From an uncultured bacterium (GTDB taxonomy: Bacteria > Hydrogenedentota > Hydrogenedentia > Hydrogenedentales > Hydrogenedentaceae), in contig CALLRP010000017.1 in the NCBI GenBank assembly GCA_938014335.1, forward strand, positions 1-36,390: DNA of 36,390 nt, read 5' to 3'. Shown piece by piece: positions 26,016 to 35,154 of the stretch; the first letter of the stretch is position 1; each line of letters begins with the position of its first letter. A program made the translations under genes and the position numbers. Under the pieces are notes generated by a model. That model ran no database searches. It saw nothing but the letters and a program-made list of their open reading frames with translations, and was not told where the DNA came from.

Positions 26016-26672
26016 TTATTTAAACCTTCCAATAATAGTTAGCCCAGCATATACCTTCTTTTTTTCTCTGACATATATTTCTGTATTTAAAGGTAAATAT
26101 AACTCTACACGAGAACCAAATTTTATCATACCAAACTTCTGACCTTTTTTGAGAGAATCGCCTTTCTTTACGGGGCATACTATTCTTCGTGCTATTTTTC
26201 CTGCAATTTGTCGTAGGGTAATATTCCCTTTTTCTGTTTCTATAAAAATAGAGTTTGACTCATTATACTCGCTGGATTGGCTTTTCATAGCATTCATGAA
26301 TTGCCCTTTTTTATAGATTATATTCTGTATAACTCCATCATAAGGGAACCGGTTAACATGTGCGTTAAAAACAGACATAAATATAGAAACTCTTATACAT
26401 TTTCCTTCGTAGTATTCTTTTTTTTCTATTTCTTTTACCTCTACAACTGTTCCATCAGCAGGGGAAACTATTTCATCTTCTTTTGCAGAGATTGTTCTTG
26501 GAAAATCTCGGAAGAAAAAAAGAATAAAAATAGAGAGCACTAAAACAATTATCCCAACAACGAATATAGGTTTATAATATGCAATGCCTAAATACGATAG
26601 TAAAAATCCTAAAATCATACAAGGTAGATAATATTTCATTCCTATTATCCAAGCATTTATAGAGGTATTCAT
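26016..26672 (-). CDS. psd: Phosphatidylserine decarboxylase (short form)
   Basis: Converts phosphatidylserine to phosphatidylethanolamine. At 218 residues it is the short, archaeal/soluble-like class of the family with two N-terminal membrane segments (about 12-53). The self-cleavage site that gives the pyruvoyl cofactor is FGSR, with S187. Other segments are SPADG (70-74) and FMSVFNAHVNRFPYDG (98-113). It overlaps the radC stop by four bases upstream and is followed at once by pssA, so both steps of phosphatidylethanolamine synthesis are coupled. Confidence 0.93.
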   Translation of the reverse strand: MNTSINAWIIGMKYYLPCMILGFLLSYLGIAYYKPIFVVGIIVLVLSIFILFFFRDFPRTISAKEDEIVSPADGTVVEVKEIEKKEYYEGKCIRVSIFMSVFNAHVNRFPYDGVIQNIIYKKGQFMNAMKSQSSEYNESNSIFIETEKGNITLRQIAGKIARRIVCPVKKGDSLKKGQKFGMIKFGSRVELYLPLNTEIYVREKKKVYAGLTIIGRFK

Positions 26673-27364
26673 AACACTCCTCTTTCTTTTAAACTGATAT
26701 ATTTCCCGTCACCAAATATAACATGATCTAATAGTTGAATACCGAGAATATCTCCTGCATTTTTTAATTGTTTTGTAATTTCTATATCGGTTTGACTTGG
26801 CTCAGGATCTCCTGAGGGATGATTATGAGTAATAATAATATTAGGTGTACCAATGCGAACCGCGAGTTTGAAAACATCCATAGGGCTTGCAACTGTGCTA
26901 TCAATACCTCCCTGAGATATTTTTTCAATTTTGATTACATCATTTCTAATGTTCATTAAAATACACATAAAACATTCTATCTCGTAATCTTTGTAGGTAT
27001 TCATTAATAGATTTGCCACATCTGCTGGTTTTTGAATTCTCTTTGTAAAACTTTTTTGATGATTTACAAGTCGTTTTCCTAATTCTAAAGCGGCTTTTAA
27101 TTCTATTGCTTTGACTTTACCCACACCTTTTACTTTTTGAATTTCCTCTATGCTTGCCTGTGAAAGTCTTCTTAAATCACCAAAGACTCTTAAAACATCT
27201 TCTGCTAATGCAACTGCATTCTTTTCTCTTGTTCCTGTTCTGAATAGAACGGCTATTAATTCTGCATCACGGAGTGCTTCCGGACCAAGTTTATCTAACC
27301 TTTCACGGGGTCTATCATCTGATGGCATATCCCGCATGGTTTTTGTATATTGATATTCTTCCAT
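26669..27364 (-). CDS. radC: RadC-family JAB/JAMM domain protein
   Basis: A 231-residue RadC-type protein. A helix-hairpin-helix (about 78-90, KGVGKVKAIEL) precedes the JAMM metal motif H180-N-H182-PSGDPEPS-x2-D193. Despite the historical name, a DNA-repair role is not established for the family. The stop codon overlaps the psd start by four bases, and the gene follows prmC by 12 bp. Confidence 0.93.
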   Translation of the reverse strand: MEEYQYTKTMRDMPSDDRPRERLDKLGPEALRDAELIAVLFRTGTREKNAVALAEDVLRVFGDLRRLSQASIEEIQKVKGVGKVKAIELKAALELGKRLVNHQKSFTKRIQKPADVANLLMNTYKDYEIECFMCILMNIRNDVIKIEKISQGGIDSTVASPMDVFKLAVRIGTPNIIITHNHPSGDPEPSQTDIEITKQLKNAGDILGIQLLDHVIFGDGKYISLKERGVL

Positions 27365-27376
27365 AGTAGTATATTT

Positions 27377-28231
27377 TTACTTTTTAGGGTTCCAATTTCC
27401 TTTTACAATGCGAGGTAATTTTTGTAGATCTAATATTGTATCTATATTATCATATTCATTTTTATAAAATATTTTTTCAACCAATTCATTTTGTTCCTCT
27501 CCAATTTCTAATAGAAGCCATCCTCCTTCTGTCAGGTAATTTTTTGCCTCTTTAATTATTTTATTTATAACGGCAGTACCCTCTTCCTCACAAAAAAGGG
27601 CTCGGGGATCTTCATAGTTTTTTACAGTGGGCGGTAAAGAATCGCGACATTTTTCTGAAATATAGGGTGGATTGGCTATTATAATGTCAAACATGTTTCT
27701 TTCATATATTGCAGAAAATAAATTACATATTATAGCATCGAAATTTACGTGATTTTTTTTTGCATTTTCTTTTGCAAGAAGAATTGCTTTTTCGTTGATG
27801 TCGGTAACAATACATTTCATTTTCTTTTTTGAATTTTTACATACAGATATAGCCACACAACCTGTTCCTGTGCATAATTCTAAAATATTTATTGTTTCTT
27901 TAGTAGATTGTTTGATAATTTTCAGAGATTCTTCTACAAGCAGTTCTGTCTCTGGGCGAGGTACAAATATTGGTGGAATTGTTTTAATTTTTAAGCCAAA
28001 AAACTCGGTATAACCAAGTATATATGCAATAGGCTCATGTTTCTTTCTTCGCTCTATCCAAAGGGGAATCTGGGAAGGGATATAAATTTCTTCTTTAACT
28101 CTACTTAATAGTTTCGCCCTTGTTATATTTAAGGCATGAGCAAGTAACAATTCTGCTTCAAAGCGTGGATTATCTGATACGATTTTTAATTCACTTGTAA
28201 TATGGTTAAGTAAGACCCAAATGGGAGGCAT
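27377..28231 (-). CDS. prmC: Peptide chain release factor N5-glutamine methyltransferase
   Basis: Methylates the Gln of the GGQ motif in release factors. The 284-residue protein has the helical N-terminal domain (1-75), the PRPETELLVE segment (91-100), a SAM-binding LELCTGTGCVAIS (118-130) and the catalytic NPPY at 187-190. It lies 5 bp after prfA, whose product is its substrate. Confidence 0.95.
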   Translation of the reverse strand: MPPIWVLLNHITSELKIVSDNPRFEAELLLAHALNITRAKLLSRVKEEIYIPSQIPLWIERRKKHEPIAYILGYTEFFGLKIKTIPPIFVPRPETELLVEESLKIIKQSTKETINILELCTGTGCVAISVCKNSKKKMKCIVTDINEKAILLAKENAKKNHVNFDAIICNLFSAIYERNMFDIIIANPPYISEKCRDSLPPTVKNYEDPRALFCEEEGTAVINKIIKEAKNYLTEGGWLLLEIGEEQNELVEKIFYKNEYDNIDTILDLQKLPRIVKGNWNPKK

Positions 28232-28236
28232 GATGT

Positions 28237-29343
28237 TTATTGTTTATTAGAAATAGTTTCTGTTTCTGTAAGTTGGGCAAGTCTTTCTGCTTGGTCGGCG
28301 GTTATTAATGCATCAATAATAGGTTGTAACTCCCCATCTAAAACTTTATCCAGTGAATATAAGGTAAGTCCTATTCTATGTTCTGTAACGCGATTTTGTG
28401 GAAAATTGTAGGTTCTTATTCGTTCGCTTCTATCCCCTGAACCGACCTGGATTTTTCTGTGTTCTGACCTTGTTTTTTGCTCTTCATACATTTTTATATC
28501 TAAAAGTCGTGAACGGAGGACTTTAAGTGCTCGTGCTTTGTTTTTATGTTGGGAGCGTTCGTCCTGACAAGTAACTACAATCCCTGTAGGAATATGTGTA
28601 ATACGCACTGCGGAGTCGGTGGTATTCACTCCTTGACCTCCATGTCCGGAGGAACGATAAACATCTATTTGGAGGTCTTTGGGGTCTATTTCTATATCTA
28701 TTTCGTCGGCTTCTGGCAATACTGCAACAGTTACTGCTGAGGTGTGTATCCTTCCTTGTGCTTCTGTTTCAGGAACGCGCTGGACACGATGCACTCCACC
28801 TTCATATTTTAGTTGGCTATACACAGACTGTCCTGAAATCTGAAAACAAATTTCTTTATACCCACCGAGTTCTGTAGGATGTGAATCTAACAATTCGACT
28901 TTCCAGCCTTTCTTTTCTGCAAAGCGAATATACATTCTATATAAATCTGCTACAAATAAACCCGCCTCTTCTCCCCCCGTTCCTGCGCGTATTTCTATGA
29001 TAGTATTTTTCTCATCATTGGGGTCTTTGGGCAAGAGTAAAATTCGAAGTTTTTTTTCCAATTCGGATAATTGTTCTTGTAAGGTATATTTTTCTTCTTG
29101 TGCAAGAGTGATAAGTTCTGGGTCTGTTTCCTCTTTTATGACTTCTTCTGTATGGGATAAGTGTTTTTCTTTAAGTTCAAACAACTGATATGTCTGAACA
29201 ATATCTTCCATTTCCCTCTGTGTTTTAACAAGTTTTCGGTATGCTTCTGGATCACAAGCAATTTCAGGGGAAGCCATTTTCTCGTTCAGACGGTTATATT
29301 CATCAACTATAGCGCTTATTTTTTCGCGCAGGAGGGTGTCCAT
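28237..29343 (-). CDS. prfA: Peptide chain release factor 1
   Basis: Terminates translation at UAA and UAG. It is 368 residues. The stop-codon reading tripeptide is P191-E-T193 in [14 protein letters not shown], which identifies RF1 rather than RF2, and GGQ is at 235-237 (SGHGGQGVN). The modifying enzyme is encoded next. No frameshift element is present, as expected for RF1. Confidence 0.96.
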   Translation of the reverse strand: MDTLLREKISAIVDEYNRLNEKMASPEIACDPEAYRKLVKTQREMEDIVQTYQLFELKEKHLSHTEEVIKEETDPELITLAQEEKYTLQEQLSELEKKLRILLLPKDPNDEKNTIIEIRAGTGGEEAGLFVADLYRMYIRFAEKKGWKVELLDSHPTELGGYKEICFQISGQSVYSQLKYEGGVHRVQRVPETEAQGRIHTSAVTVAVLPEADEIDIEIDPKDLQIDVYRSSGHGGQGVNTTDSAVRITHIPTGIVVTCQDERSQHKNKARALKVLRSRLLDIKMYEEQKTRSEHRKIQVGSGDRSERIRTYNFPQNRVTEHRIGLTLYSLDKVLDGELQPIIDALITADQAERLAQLTETETISNKQ

Positions 29344-29362
29344 ATATATTTTTTATTTTTGT

Positions 29363-29587
29363 TTAATTTGATGGAGTTTTAGACGTTGATTTTCTTGCGT
29401 ATTTTTTCTGAAATCTTTCCACTCTACCCTCACTATCTACAAATTTTTGTCTTCCTGTAAAGAATGGATGACAATTAGAGCAGATTTCCACATTAATATT
29501 GGGTTTTGTGGCTCGTGTTTTGAATGTATTTCCACAGGCGCATTTTACTGTGGCTTCAACATAATTAGGATGAATTCCTTCTTTCAC
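29363..29587 (-). CDS. rpmE: 50S ribosomal protein L31 (zinc-binding form)
   Basis: A 74-residue bL31. The zinc ligands C16, C18, C36 and C39 are all kept (CACGN and [10 protein letters not shown]), so this is the Cys-containing form rather than the zinc-independent paralogue. The start is GTG with AGGAG eight bases upstream. It leads the rpmE-prfA-prmC group, a common bacterial arrangement. Confidence 0.95.
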   Translation of the reverse strand: MKEGIHPNYVEATVKCACGNTFKTRATKPNINVEICSNCHPFFTGRQKFVDSEGRVERFQKKYARKSTSKTPSN

Positions 29588-29631
29588 TTTTTTTCTCCTA
29601 TAGTTTTTATGTGGTTTTCCCCTAAAAAATG

Positions 29632-29668
29632 AATATCAATTATATCATTGATAACATATATTTATCAA
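29632..29668 (-). promoter_or_regulatory. Sigma70-type promoter for the rpmE operon
   Basis: On the minus strand TTGATA (29668-29663) and TATAAT (29644-29639) are 18 bp apart, and TGA directly before TATAAT gives an extended -10. The predicted start site lies about 45 bases before the rpmE GTG. This is the best promoter match in the window and would drive rpmE and the genes after it. Confidence 0.6.
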
Positions 29669-29682
29669 AAGTATATTTAGTA

Positions 29683-31203
29683 TTAATGATTTTCTAAAGC
29701 ATCTTTTATAGCAATAAACTTATTGACTGCATTTAAATATGCTTTTACCGCTGCTTCAACAATATCTGTGCTTGAACCGTTCCCTGTGATACTTTTACCA
29801 TTAAATTTTACAACTACTGTAGCTTCACCTACTGCATCTTTTCCGGGGGTAGTAGCACGAATATCAAATTGTTCTAATTGTCCCAATACCCCTGTAATTC
29901 GTTCTATTGCTTTACATGCGGCGTCTACAGGTCCATCACCGATGGCAGTATCCATAAGTGTTTCTGTCCCTTTTCTCAACTTTACCAATGCGGTATAAGG
30001 ATCATGTCCAGCAGTTCTAACTTGTTCTAAATGATAAGTTTCTAATTGTTCTTGATGCAATGATACAATCAACAGAATAATATCTTCATCATATATTTCT
30101 TTTTTCCGTTCAGCCAATGTCATAAACTTCTCATATAATTTCTCCAGTTCATCTTTTTCCAATTTATATCCTAAATCTTCACATCTTTTTGCTAATCCGG
30201 CTCTACCTGAATGTTTTCCCATCACAAGTGTTGAACGGACATTGCCAATCATTTCTGGAGTTATGATTTCGTAGGTTTTTGTGTTTGCAATTACACCATG
30301 TTGATGTATTCCTGATTCATGAGCAAAGGCATTTCTTCCTACAATGGGTTTATTGTAGGGAACTTTTAACCCTGTTAATTTACTTAATAAATTACTTGAA
30401 GGCATAATTTCTGTGGTAACAATATTACAATTATAGGGATAGATATCTTGTCTTGTATGGATTATCATAACCAGTTCTTCCATAGCAGTATTTCCTGCTC
30501 TTTCTCCTATTCCATTTATGGTGCATTCAATTTGCCTTGCTCCCCCTTCAAGAGCAGCTAATGCATTTGAAACGGCCAGACCTAAATCGTTGTGATTATG
30601 ACAGGAGAAAATCACATCCTCAGGAGGCTGAACTTTTTCTATTACATAGGCAAACATTTCTCTTATTTCGCTGGGAGTTATATAGCCTACGGTATCGGGT
30701 AAATTAATTACATCGGCACCCGCATCAATAGCCACTTTGGTAAGTTCTACTAAAAAATCCCAATCGGACCGTGTAGCATCTTCAGCAGAGAACTCTACTC
30801 TGGGTATTAAACTTTTTGCAAGTTTAACAGCCTCTTTTGCTCTTTCTAATACTTGTTTGGGGGACATTTTTAATTTATATTCCATATGAATGGGTGAACT
30901 TGCAATGAAAGTGTGTAAGGTCGGTTTTTCTGCTGACTTTAATGCATCTGCAGCACATTTAATATCATCTTCTAATGCTCTGGCAAGTCCGGCAACTCGA
31001 CATTTCTTTACTGCATTGGCAATTTTTTGAACTGCTTCAAATTCTTGTTTAGATGCAATGGGGAAACCTGCTTCTATGGTATCAACACAAAGTTTTTCCA
31101 ACTGTAAAGCCATCTGAAATTTTTCCTGAACATTCATGCTGGCACCGGGTGATTGTTCGCCATCTCTCAAAGTAGTGTCAAATATCTCAAATTTAATACT
31201 CAT
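29683..31203 (-). CDS. leuA: 2-isopropylmalate synthase
   Basis: First committed step of leucine synthesis, condensing acetyl-CoA with 2-oxoisovalerate. The 506-residue protein has the HMGL-like TIM barrel with FDTTLRDGEQSPG at the start and the metal-binding HNHNDLG near 205. The GIHQHGV segment follows, and a C-terminal LeuA allosteric domain (about 390-500) would give leucine feedback control. Citramalate synthase and homocitrate synthase are related; the NLPDTVGY and VEFSAEDATRSD segments favour LeuA. GGAG precedes the ATG. Confidence 0.93.
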   Translation of the reverse strand: MSIKFEIFDTTLRDGEQSPGASMNVQEKFQMALQLEKLCVDTIEAGFPIASKQEFEAVQKIANAVKKCRVAGLARALEDDIKCAADALKSAEKPTLHTFIASSPIHMEYKLKMSPKQVLERAKEAVKLAKSLIPRVEFSAEDATRSDWDFLVELTKVAIDAGADVINLPDTVGYITPSEIREMFAYVIEKVQPPEDVIFSCHNHNDLGLAVSNALAALEGGARQIECTINGIGERAGNTAMEELVMIIHTRQDIYPYNCNIVTTEIMPSSNLLSKLTGLKVPYNKPIVGRNAFAHESGIHQHGVIANTKTYEIITPEMIGNVRSTLVMGKHSGRAGLAKRCEDLGYKLEKDELEKLYEKFMTLAERKKEIYDEDIILLIVSLHQEQLETYHLEQVRTAGHDPYTALVKLRKGTETLMDTAIGDGPVDAACKAIERITGVLGQLEQFDIRATTPGKDAVGEATVVVKFNGKSITGNGSSTDIVEAAVKAYLNAVNKFIAIKDALENH

Positions 31204-31257
31204 TTATTTATACTCCTAAAATAATCAAGATTCGTTTTGTTTTTTGATAAAAGAGTT

Positions 31258-31275
31258 AAGGTGTAATTATATCAC
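31258..31275 (-). promoter_or_regulatory. Candidate extended -10 promoter for leuA
   Basis: The minus strand carries TGATATAAT (TATAAT at 31271-31266), the same nine bases as the rpmE promoter, about 65 bp before the leuA start. No good -35 box is seen, as can be the case for extended -10 promoters. No T-box or leucine leader peptide was found in the gap. Confidence 0.4.
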
Positions 31276-31334
31276 AAACAGGTTTAGTATTTCGTAAATA
31301 ATAATTTATAGTTAAAACGAAGAAAATAAATATA

Positions 31335-32279
31335 TCATTCCCGATTTTTCAAATAAATCTCTGCATTTCTCTTAATTCTATTAATTCCTGATTTTTTCAT
31401 GGGTGTTTTATCAAAAAAACATTTGAAAGTAGTTTCATCCATATTCATTATGTCCTTTACATTAATTTTATTTAATATACATGCTTGCTCATTTCTTTGA
31501 ATTTCTATATTTTGATTCCATGGACATACCAATTGACATATATCACATCCAAAAATAGTATGTTTTATTTGTCGTTGTATGTTCTGAGGTATGTTATCTT
31601 TATTTTCTATTGTGTGATAGGATATACATTTTCTACAATCTATATAGCCTTCTTCTTGAATAGCTCCAGTTGGGCATGATTTTACACATAGATTGCATTC
31701 TCCACATTGGTTTTCTAACTTTTCTGTATTATTTAAGTAAATATTAGTAACTAAAATTCCCAGAAGGAACAACGAACCTATTATAGGATTGATAATAAGT
31801 GAATTTTTCCCTTGCCAACCAATACCGGCACGAACTGCCCATGTTTTTTCATGAACAGGACTACTATCAACTGATATTTTAAATTTAAAATCTTCGATGT
31901 GTTTAGACAAATATAATGCGAGAGATTTTATTTTTTTATTTATTATTTTATGATAATCGTGTCCATGTGCATACATTGCTATTATGTGATTATTACATAA
32001 ATGCCAGTAGGGGTATGCTAAAACTATTACAGATTTTGCTTCTGGATACCATCTGAGTATTTCAATTCGAGTCTCTATATTTTTTTCAAACCATTTCATA
32101 TCTGCATGATAACCTGACTTAACCCATTGTTCTAAATGTAAAATCGTATTTTGTTGTAGAACTTTTGCTACTCCCCATGTAACAAATCCCATTTCTTTAA
32201 TAATGGAATTTATTTTGTGCTTTATCTCATTTTGTACATTAACTGAATTGTTTATTTCTTTGAGCGTATACTTTTTCAT
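31335..32279 (-). CDS. queG: Epoxyqueuosine reductase (cobalamin-dependent)
   Basis: Last step of queuosine tRNA modification, reducing epoxyqueuosine. The 314-residue protein has the QueG-specific YAHGHDYHKII segment (about 104-114) and the proposed catalytic Asp D138 in VDSSPVHEKTWA. It also has AGIGWQGKNS and two 4Fe-4S sets: CGECNLCVKSCP near 190-203, and GCDICQLVCPWN together with CRKC. The family uses cobalamin and two clusters, which links this window's B12 riboswitch to at least one B12 consumer. It is divergent from the DCC gene. Confidence 0.95.
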   Translation of the reverse strand: MKKYTLKEINNSVNVQNEIKHKINSIIKEMGFVTWGVAKVLQQNTILHLEQWVKSGYHADMKWFEKNIETRIEILRWYPEAKSVIVLAYPYWHLCNNHIIAMYAHGHDYHKIINKKIKSLALYLSKHIEDFKFKISVDSSPVHEKTWAVRAGIGWQGKNSLIINPIIGSLFLLGILVTNIYLNNTEKLENQCGECNLCVKSCPTGAIQEEGYIDCRKCISYHTIENKDNIPQNIQRQIKHTIFGCDICQLVCPWNQNIEIQRNEQACILNKINVKDIMNMDETTFKCFFDKTPMKKSGINRIKRNAEIYLKNRE

Positions 32280-32332
32280 TGGAAGATTCTTTTTTATCTT
32301 TTTGTTTTATTTTAATAAGAAAGGTATCCCAT

Positions 32333-32698
32333 ATGAAACCTATTGTAGTCTATGATGATACATGTGAAATGTGCACAAATTTTGTTAATTACTTGAAGAG
32401 AAAATCAAACTGTAAAAATAATACATTGGATTTTCTTCCTGCATCAGAATTACAGAATAAACAAGGCTTGATAGCGAATAATCAATTACAAAAGTCTGTA
32501 CATTTTATTTTTAATGAAAAGGAGACTTTCTCCCAAGTGTATGCTATTCAAGAAATTTGTCGTTCGCTTCAAATTTTTCCATTTTTATACCGTATCAAAT
32601 CTCCTTTTCTAATTTCTATATTAAATCTGCTTTACAGATTCGTTGCAAAATACAGAAAAATTTTCTTGTTTAAACTTTTGTCTCGAATAATATTCTAA
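32333..32698 (+). CDS. DCC-family (DUF393) thiol-disulfide oxidoreductase-like protein
   Basis: A 121-residue protein with the defining N-terminal motif VVYDDTCEMC, giving a CxxC pair at C11 and C14. The thioredoxin-like family is widespread but poorly characterised. I placed the start at ATG 32333, with AAAGG upstream. An in-frame TTG at 32279 would add 18 hydrophobic residues and overlap the queG start. The C-terminal part (IKSPFLISILNLLYRFVAKYRK) is typical of the family. Confidence 0.8.
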   Translation: MKPIVVYDDTCEMCTNFVNYLKRKSNCKNNTLDFLPASELQNKQGLIANNQLQKSVHFIFNEKETFSQVYAIQEICRSLQIFPFLYRIKSPFLISILNLLYRFVAKYRKIFLFKLLSRIIF

Positions 32699-32769
32699 TT
32701 ATTGATTGTAGTTCTTTTTCATTTATAATTGATGTACTTTTCTTTTGTTATTTTTAAGGGGATAAATTT

Positions 32770-33258
32770 ATGGATTTAAAAAAATTACCTGTATATCCGT
32801 ATTGTTTTGTTTGTGGACATAAAAATGAAGCGGGCTTGCAAGCCCAATTCTACATTCAAGAGCAATATACATTGCTGCCCGTGCGTTTTATAGAAAAACA
32901 TACTGGATACCCTGGATTTGCGCATGGTGGGGTTGTATCTTCTGCAATGGATGAAACAATGGCATGGTCATCAGCAAGGTATTTTAAAAGAATGTGTGTT
33001 ACAGCAGAATTTACAGTCCGTTTTTTAAAGAGGGTTCCTCTGAACAAAGACTTACTTGTGAAGACATGGGTAACAAAGGGACATCGTCTTTTAGCAAACA
33101 CGGAAGGTGTATTATTAGATAGAGTAACAGAGGAAATTCTTGTTCGTTCCTGGGGTAAATTCATGCCTATATCAGAAGAAGAAACTCTTATTGTTGACCG
33201 TTACTTATTATATGATGACGATACAGAGAAAATTTTTAATAATTCATTCTATAAATGA
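32770..33258 (+). CDS. Hot-dog fold acyl-CoA thioesterase family protein (PaaI-like)
   Basis: A 162-residue single hot-dog domain. The N-terminal CFVCGHKNEAGLQ is common in this thioesterase group. GFAHGGVVSSAMDETMAW holds the active-site loop and the acidic residue on the long helix (near 54-66), followed by the strand TAEFTVRFLKRVPL. Substrate is unknown. AAGGGG precedes the ATG. Its stop overlaps an upstream in-frame start of mtnA (ATGA at 33255-33258). Confidence 0.85.
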   Translation: MDLKKLPVYPYCFVCGHKNEAGLQAQFYIQEQYTLLPVRFIEKHTGYPGFAHGGVVSSAMDETMAWSSARYFKRMCVTAEFTVRFLKRVPLNKDLLVKTWVTKGHRLLANTEGVLLDRVTEEILVRSWGKFMPISEEETLIVDRYLLYDDDTEKIFNNSFYK

Positions 33259-33272
33259 TAAAGAGAATAAAT

Positions 33273-34322
33273 ATGAGCCAACGTTTAAAACCTATTATCT
33301 GGGAAAATCGTAAACTTTATATCATAGACCAGACATTATTACCTAAAACTTTAACTCATGTCTCTATTGAGACATTAGAAGAAGCTGAAGAAGCCATCAA
33401 ATTATTGAAAATTCGAGGTGCTCCTGCTCTTGGGATTTTTGCTGGATTTGCATTAGTTTGCATACTTATTAATAGAAAACCAAAAAATATAAATGATGCA
33501 ATTGATATTCTTAAAAACTCAGCTATTGCAATAAAAAAAACAAGGCCTACCGCAGTTAATCTTTTCTGGGCAATAGACCGAATACTTAAAGTAGTTCATA
33601 ATTCAAATTTTGAAAGTGTGAGTAGTCTCATTAACCTATTAGAACAGGAAGCAACGAATATATATCAGGAAGAAATAAATGCATGCAAACAAATAGGGAT
33701 TTATGGGAATTCTCTCATTAAAAATAATTCAACAGTATTAACCCATTGTAATGCAGGAGCTCTTGCCACAGGTGAATATGGGACAGCCCTCTCCCCTATT
33801 TATATTGCTTCAGAAGAAGGGAAGAAGGTCCATATATATGCAGATGAAACACGACCCTTACTCCAAGGGGCACGATTAACCGCATGGGAACTACAATATG
33901 CAGGGATACCTGTAACACTGATTTGTGACAATATGGCAGGGCAGGTAATGAAAGAGAAAAAATTAGATATGGTTATTGTTGGTGCTGACCGAATTGCTAA
34001 AAATGGTGACACAGCCAATAAAATTGGCACTTATTCACTTTCTATTCTTGCAAGGTATCATGGAATACCATTCTATGTATGTGCTCCTTCTTCTACTTTT
34101 GATTTAAATATTTCGGATGGTTCTCAGATACCAATTGAAGAGAGAAATCCTGATGAAATTTGTTTTTTTAATAATAAAAGAAATGCACCTGAAGGTATTT
34201 CTATTTATAATCCTGCATTTGATGTGACACCGGCTGAGAATATTACGGCTTTTATTACTGAGAAAGGAATTATTTACCCACCTTTTGAAAAAAATATTTC
34301 TGAAATGATAGGCATCATATAG
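33273..34322 (+). CDS. mtnA: S-methyl-5-thioribose-1-phosphate isomerase
   Basis: Methionine salvage enzyme converting methylthioribose 1-phosphate to methylthioribulose 1-phosphate. From ATG 33273 it is 349 residues, with catalytic C159 (HCNAGALATGEYG) and D239 (GADRIAKNGD). KIRGAPALGIFAG is also present near 45. An in-frame ATG at 33255 would add six residues and overlap the thioesterase stop; the later ATG has an AAAGAGAA site and the usual family N terminus. No other salvage gene is in the window. The eIF2B-like relative ribose-1,5-bisphosphate isomerase is the main alternative. Confidence 0.9.
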   Translation: MSQRLKPIIWENRKLYIIDQTLLPKTLTHVSIETLEEAEEAIKLLKIRGAPALGIFAGFALVCILINRKPKNINDAIDILKNSAIAIKKTRPTAVNLFWAIDRILKVVHNSNFESVSSLINLLEQEATNIYQEEINACKQIGIYGNSLIKNNSTVLTHCNAGALATGEYGTALSPIYIASEEGKKVHIYADETRPLLQGARLTAWELQYAGIPVTLICDNMAGQVMKEKKLDMVIVGADRIAKNGDTANKIGTYSLSILARYHGIPFYVCAPSSTFDLNISDGSQIPIEERNPDEICFFNNKRNAPEGISIYNPAFDVTPAENITAFITEKGIIYPPFEKNISEMIGII

Positions 34323-34323
34323 A

Positions 34324-35154
34324 ATGAGAAAAAATAAAGTTTACATTACTCAAAACATTTGTCTCCCTTCTAATAAATTATTACTTATTGGAGGACCCTG
34401 TGTAATTGAAAGCGGGGAACATACTCTTTTCTTAGCTAAAGAATTAAAGAATATATGTGAGAATATAGATGTCCATTTTGTTTTTAAGGCTTCTTTTGAT
34501 AAAGCAAATAGAAGTTATATAGATTCATATCGTGGTCCTGGGATAGAAGAAGGCTTGAAAATATTGAGGGAAGTCAAAGAAAAAGTTTCGGTTCCAGTTT
34601 TATCTGATATACATGAACCATGGCAGGCAAAAATAGTCGCAGATGTTCTGGATGTTATCCAAATACCTGCGTTTCTTTCTCGACAGACGGATTTATTGCT
34701 TTCAGCGGGATATACTCAAAAAGTGATTAATATCAAAAAAGGCCAATTTATTGCTCCCTGGAATATGAAAGAAGTAGTTGAAAAGGTTTTATCCACCGGG
34801 AATAGTAACATTATTCTAACAGAACGAGGAACCTGTTTTGGTTATAATCAATTAGTTATGGACTCCTGTTCGATACCTATTATGTCTGAATTAGGTTTTC
34901 CAGTTATTATCGATGCTACACACAGTACCCAGAAACCCGGAGGAGGGATAAAGGGTTCTAGTGGGAATCGAAAGTTAGCACCTTATATTGCAAATGCGGG
35001 TATTGCAGTAGGTGCAGATGGAGTATTTATAGAAGTCCATGAAAATCCGGAAAAGGCATTATCAGATAGTGCCAATTCTATTCGATTAGATGATTTGCCC
35101 GAGTTATTAAATAGGTGGAAAAAACTTTTTGAGTGCATCCATGGAGGAATATAA
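34324..35154 (+). CDS. kdsA: 3-deoxy-8-phosphooctulonate (Kdo8P) synthase, metal-dependent type
   Basis: Condenses arabinose 5-phosphate with phosphoenolpyruvate to make Kdo 8-phosphate for lipopolysaccharide. The 276-residue protein has GGPCVIES with C26, where the metal-independent E. coli enzyme has Asn, so it belongs to the metal-dependent class. H200 (DATHSTQKPGGG) is another ligand. KASFDKANRSYIDSYRGPG is the substrate-binding loop. It starts one base after mtnA, an unusual neighbour, and shares its last base with the kdsD start. Confidence 0.95.
   Translation: MRKNKVYITQNICLPSNKLLLIGGPCVIESGEHTLFLAKELKNICENIDVHFVFKASFDKANRSYIDSYRGPGIEEGLKILREVKEKVSVPVLSDIHEPWQAKIVADVLDVIQIPAFLSRQTDLLLSAGYTQKVINIKKGQFIAPWNMKEVVEKVLSTGNSNIILTERGTCFGYNQLVMDSCSIPIMSELGFPVIIDATHSTQKPGGGIKGSSGNRKLAPYIANAGIAVGADGVFIEVHENPEKALSDSANSIRLDDLPELLNRWKKLFECIHGGI

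Noticed and set aside
31204..31334. T-box or leucine leader peptide ahead of leuA
   Set aside because: No T-box consensus, no run of Leu codons and no terminator hairpin were found.
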